Shown here one piece after another: positions 45,387-57,160 of a DNA stretch of 64,000 nt. Location: positions 230,506,001-230,570,000 of the forward strand of contig CM032228.1 in NCBI GenBank assembly GCA_019009955.1. Reading direction: 5' to 3'. Position 1 is the first letter of the stretch. Each line of letters begins with the position of its first letter. A program made the translations under genes and the position numbers. Under the pieces are notes generated by a model that did not search any database, was not told the origin of the DNA, and saw only the letters and a list, made by a program, of their open reading frames with translations. This DNA is from Riptortus pedestris (lineage: Eukaryota; Arthropoda; Insecta; Hemiptera; Alydidae).

Positions 45387-45921
45387 TAGATCTACTAGAT
45401 TAGAATTAACTAGTCAATATAAATGTTTAACAATATTATCTAACAACTCTTAGGAGTGTTAAATCTTACATAATATAAGCGATTTCTTATTCGGACATAA
45501 TTTATATTCCTTAAGTACCATTAGTGGCCATAATTCAATGTTGATTACTTCTGAATTTGGAATAAAAATCTCTTGGCCTGAATAACTTGACTGGATTTTT
45601 TTATTCGCTCCTAGTGTTGCAATACGAAGCCAGCCGGTGAGTGAGCTGTGTCTTGCATCGTGCCAAACCAGTTGATTACAACTTGTCACATCTCCAACCA
45701 CCGGTCAAGTTATGCGCCAACAATGAGAAATGTGTGTGTCCTGCTATATTCTGGATTTTTCAGTTTCTTATGTGCAAATTGAAAGTTAAAACATTTGCTC
45801 GCTCTCCTTCAAAAAGTACTTAAAATACTCTAACTCTTTGCTTTAATGTTTTATTTTCAAGAACTGAAAACCGAAAACTAAAATTATATTTTTCATATAG
45901 ACCAAATATAGTTATTTATTA
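45387..45921. other. AT-rich DNA
   Basis: 45600-45760 is slightly GC-richer with short open frames on both strands, none recognisable. Confidence 0.35.
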
Positions 45922-46036
45922 TACAAGTGACGAAAGTAGATCATTTTACAACTCGAGTGAAACGTTTACCCACACGAGCGAAGCGAGTGTGGTAATTTCA
46001 CGAGAGTTGTAAATTCTACTTTCGTCACGAGTGTAA
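45922..46036. repeat. Long imperfect hairpin, MITE-like
   Basis: 'gtgacgaaagtaga' and 'ttacaactcgagtgaaa' on the left pair with 'tttcacgagagttgtaaatt' and 'tctactttcgtcac' on the right, around 'acacgagcgaagcgagtgtg', which is itself palindromic. Arms of about 48 bp with a few mismatches and small bulges. A foldback element or the remnant of a small inverted-repeat transposon. Confidence 0.7.
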
Positions 46037-46529
46037 TATTAAATTTTTTCTGTAATCCTGTAATACATGATCAGATCTAACCAGAATATGAACAAAATTA
46101 GGATGTTGTGAAGATTATGGTATGTTGTTGGTAGGTTATAAGCATGGTTGTGAAAGGTTATAAGCATAGTTATAAAACAACTAGTGCAGTTATAAACAAG
46201 GAAGGTAATTATTATTATATTTAAATTTTAAAATATATTGATTATTTCCACCAATAATTCATTCACATTTCAATTTATTTTGTTAAAATAAATTCTTACA
46301 ATGTTAAGAAACATTTAAAAGCATTTAATTTCCAACTTCAAATTATTTTTTAATTTATACTTATTACTAATTAAGAACTCTATTGCAAAATGTTTCACTT
46401 TCTTCACTCATTTCAGTTTAATAATGTTACCATTATTCAACGATTACAGAAAAAAGATATTTTTTTATTTGTACATTCTCTAAAACGTAATTGTCACTGC
46501 TTTTATTTAATGTTTAACGGGAGCAAATT
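46037..46529. other. AT-rich DNA
   Basis: No supported feature. Confidence 0.4.
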
Positions 46530-46755
46530 TTATCATTTTCATTAAATGTTTAAATATCAAATTTAGTAACAATTAAAAGAAAATTAAGGCGATTAGAAAT
46601 TAGAATATTCATTGACGATATCATTTTCAATTTGAGGGAACTCATTTTCCCCAGCTGCTAAGTAGGATGGGACTTTTAAGATATTTTTTTTTCAAAATCG
46701 CGTCATAAGTAAAGTTCAAATGCTGATTTCACTTAAGGGAAGTTTGGTAAAACGT
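46530..46755 (-). mobile_element. Family A 5' fragment
   Basis: 'cattaaatgtttaaatatca', 'actcattttccccagctgct', 'aatcgcgtcataagta' and the terminal 'gctgatttcacttaaggg'. No microsatellite survives. Confidence 0.6.
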
Positions 46756-46869
46756 CGTACTCTGTTTAGAAGACGTATAAATACCATTTGTATTGATTCC
46801 TTTAGAAATAAAGAAAATTCCGCCATGCAGTCCCAGTGTTCGCGATACCTCAGAGTGTGCTTCGGTTTA

Positions 46870-47490
46870 AAAAAAGTCCGCCACTCATAGGCTGTGTTAA
46901 CTAGTCTGATTTCCCACGTTGCGCGTTTGCATTTATCTCAAAAATTAAAAGTTCAATGAAAATAATATTTGGTATTTAAGCATCAAACAAAGTACTAAGG
47001 GTTTACTGAAGGCCGAAAGCGAAAAAAATGTAAACATCTCGGTTAATAATCAAGATAGTGAAAAAACGCATATAACAGCATTTATAGAACATTTAAAGTT
47101 GCTATAAGATTGGATCTATACATTTTTTCGGTCCGACCCATAATAACGGAGGTATTTCGAATTTTCAAACTTCCGCCCTCTAAACCCCACCCCTCTTCCG
47201 TGTCCGATTTTATGCGTTAACGAACTTGATTATTATTTTTGCATAAAACGTTCAAATATTCAGTTTGGTAACGATCAAACAAAAATTACGACCACTAGAG
47301 TGTTAACAGACAAATATATAAGTGCGTGTGCGTGCGTGTGTGTGTGTGTGTGCGTGTGTGTATAATTTTGAACGGACCTCATTTCCGTCATCTCCTAGAT
47401 AGGTTCGATGGACATTTGAGGAAATATTTCGAAAATCGCGTCATGAGTATGTCCTCAATAGCTCATTTCCTTTATGGGAAATCTGCTAAA
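46870..47490 (-). mobile_element. Family A copy with a TG tract at the microsatellite site
   Basis: Starts 'aaaaagtccgccactcatag' (decayed hairpin) and ends 'gctcatttcctttatggg' and 'aaatctgctaaaa'. The block order is normal, but the central tract is (TG)n with CG interruptions (47319-47361). About 620 bp. Confidence 0.8.
47319..47361. repeat. (TG)n microsatellite with CG interruptions
   Basis: TG-rich tract at the position where other family A copies have (TA)n. Confidence 0.9.
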
Positions 47491-47821
47491 ATCTAATTAA
47501 AATTATCATTGATTAGAAACTAATTATAACTCTGCTTACTTACGATGTTACTATACGTTAATGTGATTAGCGTTATATAGGGATATTTCAGATTTTACAC
47601 TTTCTCTTAACCCCTGCTGCTCCTCCTTTCGGATATTAAAGAATTGGTCTTACACGAAATGCTTGAATATCCAGTTTAGTAGCTGCCAAATAACAATGGC
47701 GGCTGCCAAAGCGTAGGTATTATTTATGTTCACTTGAAGAAATTATTAGTTAAAAAAAAGATGTCCACATCAAGAATCTCTGTCATGAATGACAAGAATT
47801 CCCAAAAACCGGTTAGATAAA
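47491..47821 (-). mobile_element. Family A interior remnant
   Basis: 'gatgttactatacgtta', 'gatatttcagattttac', a C-rich block, 'cacgaaatgcttgaatatc' and 'cagtttagtagctgcc' follow the order of the reversed interior but are strongly decayed. No ends. Confidence 0.4.
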
Positions 47822-48263
47822 AAAAGTCCGTCACGCAGGGGCTGCGTAAACTAAGCAGATTTCCCACGTGAAGTTTTATAATAGAGAAATCAGCCTAGTA
47901 ATAACCTATTCTCACGAGGACGAATAGTTAGTGAAACTGCCACACTAGCGCTAGTGCGCTCGGCGAAAACTCCCGAACATAGCCGACCATACTCACAATA
48001 CAAATCCAAATATCTCGGTTAATATTAAAGATACCGAATAAATGTATAGAACAATATTTATAGTAAATTTAATTTGCAATAAGATTGGTTCTATACAAGT
48101 TTTTGATCCGACGTATAGTAACAGAGATATTTCGAATTTTCGAAAATCCCCCCTCTAAACCCCCCCTCCCACTGGTCCGATTTCAGCCATTAACGAACTT
48201 GATCTTCCTTTTTACATAAAACGATTAAATTCCGAGTTTGGTAACGATCAAACAAGTTAACAG

Positions 48264-48332
<69 letters not shown>

Positions 48333-48453
48333 GAACGGACCTCATTTTCGTCATCTCCTGGGTAGGATCGATGGAAATTTGAAGAAATTTTTCGAAACTC
48401 GCGTCATGAGTACGACCTCAATAGCTGATTTCCCTTAAGGGGAATCTGCTAAT
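47822..48453 (-). mobile_element. Family A copy, full length, short form
   Basis: Intact 3' end (on + 'aaaaagtccgtcacgcaggg', perfect hairpin, 'aagcagatttcccacgtgaa') and intact 5' end ('gctgatttcccttaagg' and 'ggaatctgcta'). The GC cassette lies at 47910-47990. The TA tract (48268-48327) has one interruption. 632 bp, among the least decayed copies. Confidence 0.87.
48268..48327. repeat. (AT)n microsatellite
   Basis: TA units with one 'tt' interruption; central position of the copy at 47822. Confidence 0.95.
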
Positions 48454-49435
48454 AACTGAAAGAAAATATGATTTTTCCAGCACCCCTTGAGAAAAATAAA
48501 CTTAGTATTCCTTGTTGGGAATACACTGGACTTTTAATTTAATATTGTAAAGCTAGAGAAATAGACCATAGATGATGGTTTGGCCGGGGCACCTGTTGAA
48601 TGCGTGGGGCCAGCCTGACATTTGAAGGAAGGTATTTCCTTGGTTTAACATTCTCCCAGCTCTCATGAATGGCTCTTACCTTTCACGCTCCAACTGGCAA
48701 ATTTACTTTATCACCACTTCTCTTTATTTCCTGTTTATAAATAGTCTTTCCCTTGAATTAATCTAAGCGCGGCATTATCCAAAAGAAAGTACAATTAAGT
48801 CCTCATGTAGTTAATCAGTTTTAATTTATTATAATTACCTCATTTATCTATATTTATTCTATTAGACATTTAAGGTATTGTCTTCTTTTTTATTGAGTTT
48901 TAATTAAAACCGAAATTGGATTTTCAGTACATTAGATAGAAATACGTTAACAGTAAAAAAAATAAATATTTCTTTAATTGCTTTAACTCATTAATTTTCT
49001 TCCCATTATATTTTTCATGATGAAGAACGGTACATATCCTCAGCATCAGACATTTAACTTCATGAAACTTTGCAGGGGGTGTCAATTTTAATTAAGTAGT
49101 TGGAAAATGTTAATTAGCAATTGTTAGTGAGCCTAAAACTTCTTTAGTCTCTTTTCTCTTCATTTTCTATACGTTTATGATTCCTTACTGTAATGTATAA
49201 GTTTCTTCTACACATTAATGTGTTGAAATGAGATTTTGTAAACCTACTAATAAATTAATTTTCCATTACTTGTTCTTTGAATTTAATAACACGATTTTTA
49301 TTTTTTGTAGGTACGTTGTTATCATCGTTTGTTTGGCGAGAGGAATGACAGTATATGCTAATGTGAGGTAACCTATGGATTTTTTCATGAGTTCAAAATT
49401 TAATATCTGCTTCTTGTTATAATCATGCGTGAAGA
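48454..49435. other. AT-rich DNA with one splice-site-like motif
   Basis: 48580-48700 is GC-richer. At 49295-49316, 'ttttattttttgtag' is followed directly by 'gtacgt', a second abutting acceptor/donor-like motif (see findings). No gene. Confidence 0.35.

Positions 49436-49498
<63 letters not shown>
49436..49498. repeat. (TA)n microsatellite
   Basis: About 30 TA units, not inside a recognisable family A copy. Confidence 0.95.
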
Positions 49499-49499
<1 letters not shown>

Positions 49500-50367
49500 G
49501 GGGTGTAATAGACTTTAGTGCTTAAACTTTGAGAGATGATTCTCGACACAATTTCCAACAATAATGGTCAGATATGGTCTTGTCCGATTCTCAGTTATTT
49601 TGAAGATATATTAGTTTCTTTTTTAATAAAGTCAATGTAAATTATCTTAGATGTTTATTACATTTTAAACTGACAAATGTGCAGACACTCAATTGTACTG
49701 TCACCAGTAAATTGTTACAGGTTTTTCTCTATAGGAAGGCGCGTTCAGTCGAATAAAACGCACAAATATTTTTGCTTTTTCCCATTGCAATTTATTAATA
49801 TTCAAATTCATATCTTAGGGTAATCCTGTGTCAATAAGTCCCTAATTGCATGAGCCCTGAGTAGTCATATAGTTCCATCAAATATCTGCTAGTAATCTCG
49901 TTCATTCTCTCCATTTGTGCTTAAACAGAAGTAAGTTTAGAGACCCTAAGGAAAATTCTTTAGGCCCGAATTTGTAAAGACCTTTTTCCCTGTATAGTTT
50001 ATTACTCTGACAAGAGGACAGTAGCTCATTCTCTGTTTGACAGCGAAGGGGGCAGAGATACTTGAACCCCTTGCGAAATATTATACCGGGGGTGAATGGT
50101 GGGTGAGATTGACTGAATGAAGGGTTATGGTCCGGTTGATGTCAACACACCTTGGGGTGAATACACCGTCGGCGGGTGACCTTCCCAAGGGATTTTATAC
50201 CACCCGTTTCAACACCTACTGCTGTTGATCAAAGGGGTTGTTAAATAAGCTTTACTGATTGTAATTCGAAAACACTGTATTTTAAAAAATAATTTAAGAA
50301 ATCTCCAAATGTTCTCAGATCTTACTTTTGCACTTGAAGAAAATGTGATCGATTAAAATTTGTTGTG

Positions 50368-50369
<2 letters not shown>
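49499..50369. other. AT-rich DNA with a GC-richer patch
   Basis: 50030-50230 has more GC but no recognisable frame. Confidence 0.35.
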
Positions 50370-50427
<58 letters not shown>

Positions 50428-51034
50428 GTAACCTCTGTCTGTACATTGATTTTTTTCGCGAATTTTCACGATTACTTTTCGTTTCACATGTCATAGACAC
50501 CATAACTGCATTTTGTTTCTTTCGTGTGTGTTTGTTTGTTACCTTTTCACGCATAAACGGCTGAACCGAATTTTATGAAACTTGGTATGTATATTACTAC
50601 TAACCCAACTTAGACTTTAGGCTATATTAATATCCTCTGAGACAAACAGGAGTTGGGGTTATAAGAGAAGCCTAAAATTAAAAATAGCGATATTTCGTTT
50701 CCTATTGGTTTTTCGGCAAATATGAACATAACAAAAGTTATTTATTTTGTTATTTAGAGTAACTTTTGTTATATTCACTTTTTTCGTATACTGAATTATA
50801 AAGGCGTTATACACTAAAAATTATAACGGGTGTCAACAATGCACAAAGACTAGGACAGTGAAGACTTACATAAAAAATTAATTTTATTATTAACAAATGC
50901 CAACAACGGGTATTAACCCTAAACACTGGGACGGGTAAATGTCAAAATTTTGTGCAAAGTAAAGCCTTGCTAAAAAAATACCATCACCATTCAGCCTCAA
51001 ATCAATTCCCGGGCGAAGCCGGGTATCTGAGCTA

Positions 51035-51035
<1 letters not shown>
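50370..51035 (+). mobile_element. Helitron (family B), B4
   Basis: 3' end: hairpin CCCGGGCGAAGCCGGG, 'tatctgag', CTAG, then T. The 5' end merges with a TA tract (50370-50421), where the original TCTATATATA seems to have expanded. Subterminal 'cggctgaaccgaatttta' present. Only one internal 297-bp unit, so about 670 bp against 1.64 kb in B3. Another TA tract begins at once on the 3' side, so it apparently inserted into a TA microsatellite. Confidence 0.87.

Positions 51036-51078
<43 letters not shown>
51036..51078. repeat. (TA)n microsatellite
   Basis: TA tract directly after the Helitron end; probably half of the original target tract. Confidence 0.95.
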
Positions 51079-51082
<4 letters not shown>

Positions 51083-51250
51083 TTATTTATTTATAAACAT
51101 ACACATATGCACATATATCTATTAAAATATGTGAATGTGTCCTTGAAAGCTATAGCGGCCGCAATTTTTGCTTGTTCATTATAACATTCTATCAGCTCGT
51201 TCGTGTAAAACTAAGGTTAGAGAAGTGGATGTTTAGAAAAATGGGGGGTT
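51079..51250 (+). mobile_element. Family A remnant
   Basis: 'agctatagcggccgcaattt' and 'ttgcttgttcatta' resemble the block that follows the microsatellite in family A. It suggests the TA tract at 51036 belonged to a family A copy. Confidence 0.45.
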
Positions 51251-52242
51251 AATTGTAGAATCGTTTATTTACTCTGCCTACTCCAAAAAAAGTTATATAC
51301 AAAAGCATACTGAAAAAGTACAGGACCCTATAGTCCAAGAACATCTTGCCATTGTTTGAGCAATTTTAATTAGAGGTGGCCTACCTCTTTTCCTAGTTCT
51401 TCCATATGTGCCAACCACGTGGCATCTTCTTGAAACGTCAAACGACTTCTATAATACCGGCATATCCCACCACCGCTTTGTGTTGGTTTTGATAGCACTG
51501 ATTACGAAGGGGTCGCCATACAAGTTTATTACTTTTGTGTTACCGGCTTCTAAAGTTTTCACAAGATTCTTCCCAACTCAGCAATGCTGTCAGGTTGCAA
51601 GTTTTCCTCGATGGAAATCAGTTATTTTCTCTAATGACTATTTTAAAAATGTCATTTACGTTTCTTTTTCATAATTGTCTTACATTTATGTGTGCTTCTT
51701 TGTCATATTCTAATTACATAACGAATGGATACTATTTATTAGTAATATTTGGGATTTTAGATTTTTTTTATCACTTTCTTTTTGTGTCATCAGTTGGAAT
51801 TATTATTATAAGGAAACTTTGCATTTTCACCCTTATTACTTCACGAGAGACAATGTTCTCTTACACAAATTAAAAACGGATAAATCTTTGAATAAACTTC
51901 ATTCTATTTAAAGAATAATTTTTTTTTGTATTAAATTTACGTAATTGAGATATGATAGCATTTTACCTAATTTATACATGATTTGTTTTTCAATCTATAT
52001 ATACAAACTAGCCATCCAACAATTACCAGCTCGCGTGTTCAGTTCCATTGGTTATGTAAGACTACTTTATGATGAAATTGCCTAAATCATGCTTTTATAA
52101 TAATAATTTACATAAATTAATACTATGTCCTAATTCGCTGTCATTGACTTCTTACTCATAACGTAATGATGAAATATTTCATTAAGGAAAATGAGAGGAG
52201 TTCGGATGATATCCTTGTAAAGCATACACAAACGCGCGCGCG

Positions 52243-52244
<2 letters not shown>
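51251..52244. other. AT-rich DNA
   Basis: Two overlapping frames (51408-51674 and 51535-51873, +) have no recognisable motifs and typical AT-rich hydrophobic composition. No gene supported. Confidence 0.35.

Positions 52245-52314
<70 letters not shown>
52245..52314. repeat. (CA)n microsatellite flanked by CG dinucleotides
   Basis: About 33 CA units between 'cgcgcgcgc' and 'cgcgcacgc', then 'tatatacatatata'. It can form Z-DNA in principle. Confidence 0.97.
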
Positions 52315-52315
<1 letters not shown>

Positions 52316-52401
52316 GCACGCATATATACATATATATACACACACAGAAAATAACTATTTGCTAACTTTTACTGTTGCATGCTTATCGGCTTATTGAATA
52401 A

Positions 52402-53513
52402 CTAGCTCAGATACCCGGCTTCGCCCGGGAATTCATTTGAGGCTGAATGGTGATAGTATTTTTTAGCAGGCTTTACATTGCACAATATTTTGACATTTAC
52501 CCGTCCCAGTATTTAGGATTGATACCCGTCGTTGCCGTGGATTTGCTAATAATAGAATATTTGTTCGATAAGGCTTCACTGTCTTTGATATTTTTATATT
52601 TCCCGTCTCTTATACATGTAAATATGGTGAATTTTTATTTCAGGCCTCCCTTATAACCCCCCTCCCGTTCGAACCTAAAAATTTTAATATAACTTATAAT
52701 TAGGGAAGAATTAATGCTAATTGATATACCGAGCTTTGTTAAGTTCGGTTCAGCCGTTAGTGCCCAATAACAGTGTTGGCTCCCGCTAAAGTTTTAACGT
52801 ATAACTCATTTATACTTAGGTATACGACAAAAGTGTATATAAGAAAAGTTACTCCAAATAACAAAATAAACAACTTTTGTTATGTTTATATTTGCGGAAA
52901 AACCAATAGGAAACGAAATATCGCTATTTTTAATTTCAGGCTTCCCTTATAACCCCCACTCCTGCCCGTCCATAGAAATGTTGGTATGGCTTATTATAAT
53001 GAAGGCCTCACTGCTGATACACATACCGAGTTTTATTTAGTTCGGTTGAGTCTTTTTTGGCAAATAATATTGTTGACTCCCGCTATAATTTTTAGCGTAT
53101 AACGCTTTTAAACTTCGGTATACGACAAAAGTGTATATAACAAAAGTTACTCTAAATAACAAAATAAACAACTTTTGTTATGTGCATATTTGCCAAAAAA
53201 ACCAATAGAAAACGAAATATCGCTATTTTTAATTTCAGGCTTCCCTTATAACCCCCACTCCTGTTCGCCTCAGAGAAAATTAATATAGCCTAAAGTCTAA
53301 GTTGGGTTAGTAGTAATATACATACCAAGTTTCATAAAATTCGGTTCAGCCGTTTATGCGTGAAAAGGTAACAAACAAACAAACAAACAAACATACACGA
53401 AAGAAACAAAATGCAGATATGGTGTCTATGACATGTGAAACGAAAAGTTATCGTGAAATTTCGCGAAAAAAATCAATGTACAGACAGAGGTTACAATTTT
53501 ATATATATATAGA
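52402..53513 (-). mobile_element. Helitron (family B), complete, B5
   Basis: Same ends as B3: on the reverse strand TCTATATATATA at the 5' end after A, and hairpin plus CTAG before T at the 3' end. 'aacttttgtta' landmarks at 52872 and 53170 give a 298-bp internal period with about two units. About 1.1 kb. The GTTT-type run near the 5' end is longer than in B4. The 79-codon frame on + at this end (53356-53619) is a by-product. Confidence 0.88.
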
Positions 53514-53539
53514 TTTAGTATTGTACATAGTCTATTTCA

Positions 53540-54192
53540 TTTTCAAGTATCATCAGAGGAGGAATTTCGGAAATTCGAAATATCTCTGTTATTATACGAC
53601 AGATCAAAAAATTGTATAGAACCAATCTTATTGTAAATAAAGTGTACTATAAATATTGTTATACACATTTATTCTCTATCTTTAATATTAACGGGGATAT
53701 TTGCACTTTTTAGTTTCCAGCCTTCAATACCCCCCCTCCCCCTCGCCGACTCGTTTTATGTTACCAATAAGGTGTTATATCATGCACCACATTATTCCGA
53801 GCTTAAATACCAATTGGTGTTTACTGTGTGAGATACATGAAAATGAGTTATGATTTTGCGGTACTCGATATTTAGCTATCAGGGTGGAGTAGCGGAGGGG
53901 GTTAGTAAGGGATATTGAAAATTTCAAATATTGTCATTATTGTAAGTCGTTCCTCAACATGTTGTAGAACTGATCTTGTTAAGCTATTGATGCTCTACAA
54001 TTGGTGTTCTATACGTCTTTTCGTAGCTCAAATATTAAGCGACATTTCAATGAATTTTGCAATCCCACTCCCTCACAAAAACAAAACCCTTTTATTCATT
54101 GGTTTTTACATAGAAATAAAGAATGAGATCACAAGTATCTTATACCAACACGTGGGAAATCTGCTTAGATTATTTCCAGGGTTATGCAGGGT

Positions 54193-54195
<3 letters not shown>
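53540..54195 (+). mobile_element. Family A 3' portion, long-form interior
   Basis: 'ggaatttcggaaattcgaaa', 'gtatagaaccaatcttattg', 'tattaacggggatatttgc', 'gagcttaaataccaa', a second G-rich block and 'cacgtgggaaatctgcttag'. The terminal hairpin is replaced by 'gttatgcagggttat' and a T run. The 5' part is absent; Helitron B5 sits just upstream. Confidence 0.7.

Positions 54196-54227
<32 letters not shown>
54196..54227. repeat. Poly(T) tract
   Basis: About 31 T residues, at the point where a family A 3' end would terminate. Confidence 0.9.
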
Positions 54228-54228
<1 letters not shown>

Positions 54229-54684
54229 TTTAGATAGCCTAACTACTAAGAGTGCAATAAAAATGAGCCCCATCTGTGTTTATTGGTACGTTTTTTAACT
54301 TTTAATTTGCTAATTACGGAACATCGTGTAGGACTTTTGTAGGGGCTTTTTTTGAGGGGCTGTGAAATAATAAAAATTTCGTTTGCTAAGATCATGTTTA
54401 GTGCTTAGGTTGCGGATAGCATGGGCATTGCCATCTGACTAGGGACAGCGGAACTAATGGGCGTACATAAGAACGGTCAGACAGACACGGAAATGCCCGC
54501 CCTCAACAGCCTTTCAAGTTCTCATTGGCCTCCCAAGGTGTGTCAACTCCATGCTGCATTTTGCATTTGCTAAAACCACAATTTTTTTCTTTATATATTC
54601 ATTAATACTTTTTTATCAACATTTTACATTCCATTTGCAACATAATTAAGGATTTCATTATTGCCAATATTATTAAAATTGTTA
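54228..54684. other. Spacer, GC-richer at 54410-54550
   Basis: No supported gene or repeat. Confidence 0.35.
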
Positions 54685-55321
54685 GCAATTTAATTATGAC
54701 CCATTATTAACAATAAAATTCAGTCATTTTAGCAGATTTCCCTTAAGGGAAATCAGCTATTGAGGTCGTACTCATGATGCGATTTTCGAAAAATTTCCTC
54801 AAATGTCCATCGATCCTACTCAGAAGATGACGAAAAAGAGGTCCGTTCAATATATATTTGTCTGTTAACACTCTAGCGGTCGCAATTTTTGTTTAATCGT
54901 CACCAAACTCGGTATTTAATCGTTTTATGTAAAAAGGAAGATCAAGTTCGTTAACGGCTGAAATCGGACCAGTGGGAGGGGGGGTTAAGAGGGGGGAATT
55001 TCAAAAATTCGAAATATCTCCGTTATTATGCATTGGATCGAAAAATTGTAAAGAACCAATCTTTTTGCACATTAAATTTGCTATAAATATTGTTATATAC
55101 ATTTATTCTCTATCTTGAATATTAACCGAGATATTTGCATTTTTCTGTTTTCAGCTTCTGAGATGAGATCGGCTAACTTCGGGTCTAGTCGTGAGTTTCC
55201 GTCAAGAGCTAGTTCGGGCCGTTCCCTTAACTGTTTGACTCTCTATTCTGAAATTTCTTTATTGTAAAACTTCACGTGGGAAATCTGCTTAGGTTACGAA
55301 GCCCCTGCGTGACGGACTTTT
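54685..55321 (+). mobile_element. Family A copy, full length, with a shared 5' flank
   Basis: The element starts at about 54729 with the perfect 20-base palindrome. It ends with 'gtgggaaatctgcttagg', a slightly damaged hairpin ('acgaagcccctgcgt') and 'gacggactttttt'. The TA tract has shrunk to 'atatatatt'. The 44 bp upstream (54685-54728) also occur upstream of the copy at 42836. About 590 bp. Confidence 0.85.
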
Positions 55322-55674
55322 TTTATTTGCAACTAGTTCATAGATGAACTCTTGACATATATTCTTTTGATTGTTCGTCTTTAAAAATGTCAGTGAAAAT
55401 AAAATAAGTAGAGAAGAGGGAGACCGAAAATGAAAAATTGGATTTTAACAACAGAAAGGAAATAAATTTAACCGAAAAGTTGACAAAGGTGGGGTTTTCC
55501 TTTCTTGGGTTATTTCTGACTGTATGCTATTTACCTCTTTTACTTTTCCATATTTCTTGAATTGATCTTTATAAAAACTTTTTTTAAGTATGCATTTTCT
55601 GTCTTAATAGAAATACTATAAAAATGCGTTTACAACTTTTTCGTAATTGTTGTTCTGTATACTTTTTCTGTAAC
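55322..55674. other. AT-rich spacer
   Basis: No supported feature. Confidence 0.4.
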
Positions 55675-56250
55675 ACACATATCAACAGAGATATTTGCAT
55701 CTTTTCATTTTCATTCTTGAGTAAAGCCCACTTTTAGTCTCGCTATGCCATGAATGTCTTATTCTCAACTTAAATACCAAATATTGTTTTCAACTGACTT
55801 TTACAATGTGAGGTACATACAAATACGTTTGGTGTTGGCGTCATTAGTTATACGTTCTTAACTCGAGGATGCTTATTTCATCTATAGGTTACTCCGGGCA
55901 TTTAACCTTTTTAGCCAATATTAAAGATAATATTTGTTAATGGCTGAATCCGACCCGGAATATTGAGGGAGGGGGGTTTGAGGGGGAATTCATAAATTCA
56001 ATAACGAAGATAGGTTATTATGAGCAGTATATAATAATGTAATAGAAACATTGCAATTGTTGTGTTATACATTTCTATATAAATTAACCATTAAGCGAAT
56101 TATTCGCGCTTTCCTGTTTCGGCCTTCAGTTACCTCCCACTTCTACTCAACGACTTTTTTTACTTACAAATGGGAAATCACTATTGTTTCATACCAGCAA
56201 AATGAGAAATCTGCTTAGTTTTCGCACCCCTTGCATGACAGACATTTTAA
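55675..56250 (+). mobile_element. Family A 3' portion, long-form interior
   Basis: 'cagagatatttgcatctttt', 'caacttaaataccaaatatt', 'tttgttaatggctgaatcc', G-rich block and a decayed terminus 'gagaaatctgcttagtttt' then 'cgcaccccttgcatgacaga'. This copy shows the uninterrupted version of the site that carries the insertion at 24602. Confidence 0.65.
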
Positions 56251-56718
56251 TTCTAATAATTATAGAAATACTTCAGAAGGCGAACGTTAAAGGTTTGAAA
56301 TTGATTACTTCCTATTGTGTAGATGCCAGGTTATACAATTCTTCAAAAAATTCAGGGAGGTCGTGTATTCATAACTCAGTTTTCATGCATTAAAACGATT
56401 ATTTTGAATATTTACATTTCAAGTTTTATTATTAAAGGAAAAAATGTCAACAGTGAGCTTGAATTTAACCAAATTCATATAATATTTATCTGTCTTTGAG
56501 TGCAGTCAAAAATATGCCTCATATAATCTAGGAATGCTCCTGGTTAATTTTACATACTTATTTTCTGATCTCCTCATATGGAGAAACTGCAGTTTTAGTC
56601 AATTTTAAACACATAAAATCGGATTTTTATGTTTAAATGTTTAAATAATAGGGCTGAATATATCTGTAACTGAAGCCAAGTTTCAATTGTGGTAATTTAC
56701 CACAAAATTGATATGTAC
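56251..56718. other. AT-rich DNA
   Basis: No supported feature. Confidence 0.4.
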
Positions 56719-57160
56719 GAAATACACTAGTTAGTATTTGACATGATATGATATGATAGAGCTTGGTATCGAAGATTGTCTTGCATCTTAATAATTAAAC
56801 TAAAAAATATAATTCTCTTCAAACGCCGATACAAATGGGGAATGGCTTATTTGTCATTTAATTTAGTACAAAATTACCACTAAATAAAAATAATAGATGT
56901 AAAATATATGTTGGGATTCATGGCCAATTAAAATATCCTTTTATCACATTTGATTAGTAACAGATCATAATAAATTAACCCAAATATACTTATGACCTTA
57001 AATGAGCTGTGACATTTTCAAAAGAAAAACTACCTTCAATAAAGTCTTAGGCAAGGGGGAGGTGCCAGCAACTAAACGTAATGAGTACAACTTCATTTTT
57101 ATTATTATTGTGCATGAAATACACTAGATATTATTTGGTATACATGATAGAGCTTGGATT
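56719..57160 (+). repeat. Unclassified repeat E, copy 1, between ~42-bp direct repeats
   Basis: 56756-57095 matches 62490-62810 through many blocks, such as 'gaagattgtct' plus 'catcttaataattaaa', 'aataaaaataatag', 'taaatgagctgtgacatt' and 'ataaagtcttagg'. In this copy 'gaaatacactag' and 'atgatagagcttgg' occur both before (from 56719) and after (from 57116), giving direct repeats of about 42 bp. No coding potential. Class unknown; a non-autonomous element or an old duplication. Confidence 0.7.

Noticed and set aside
52156..52354. Frames of ~60 codons rich in Cys-Val or His-Thr
   Set aside because: They are translations of the (CA)n/(TG)n tract.
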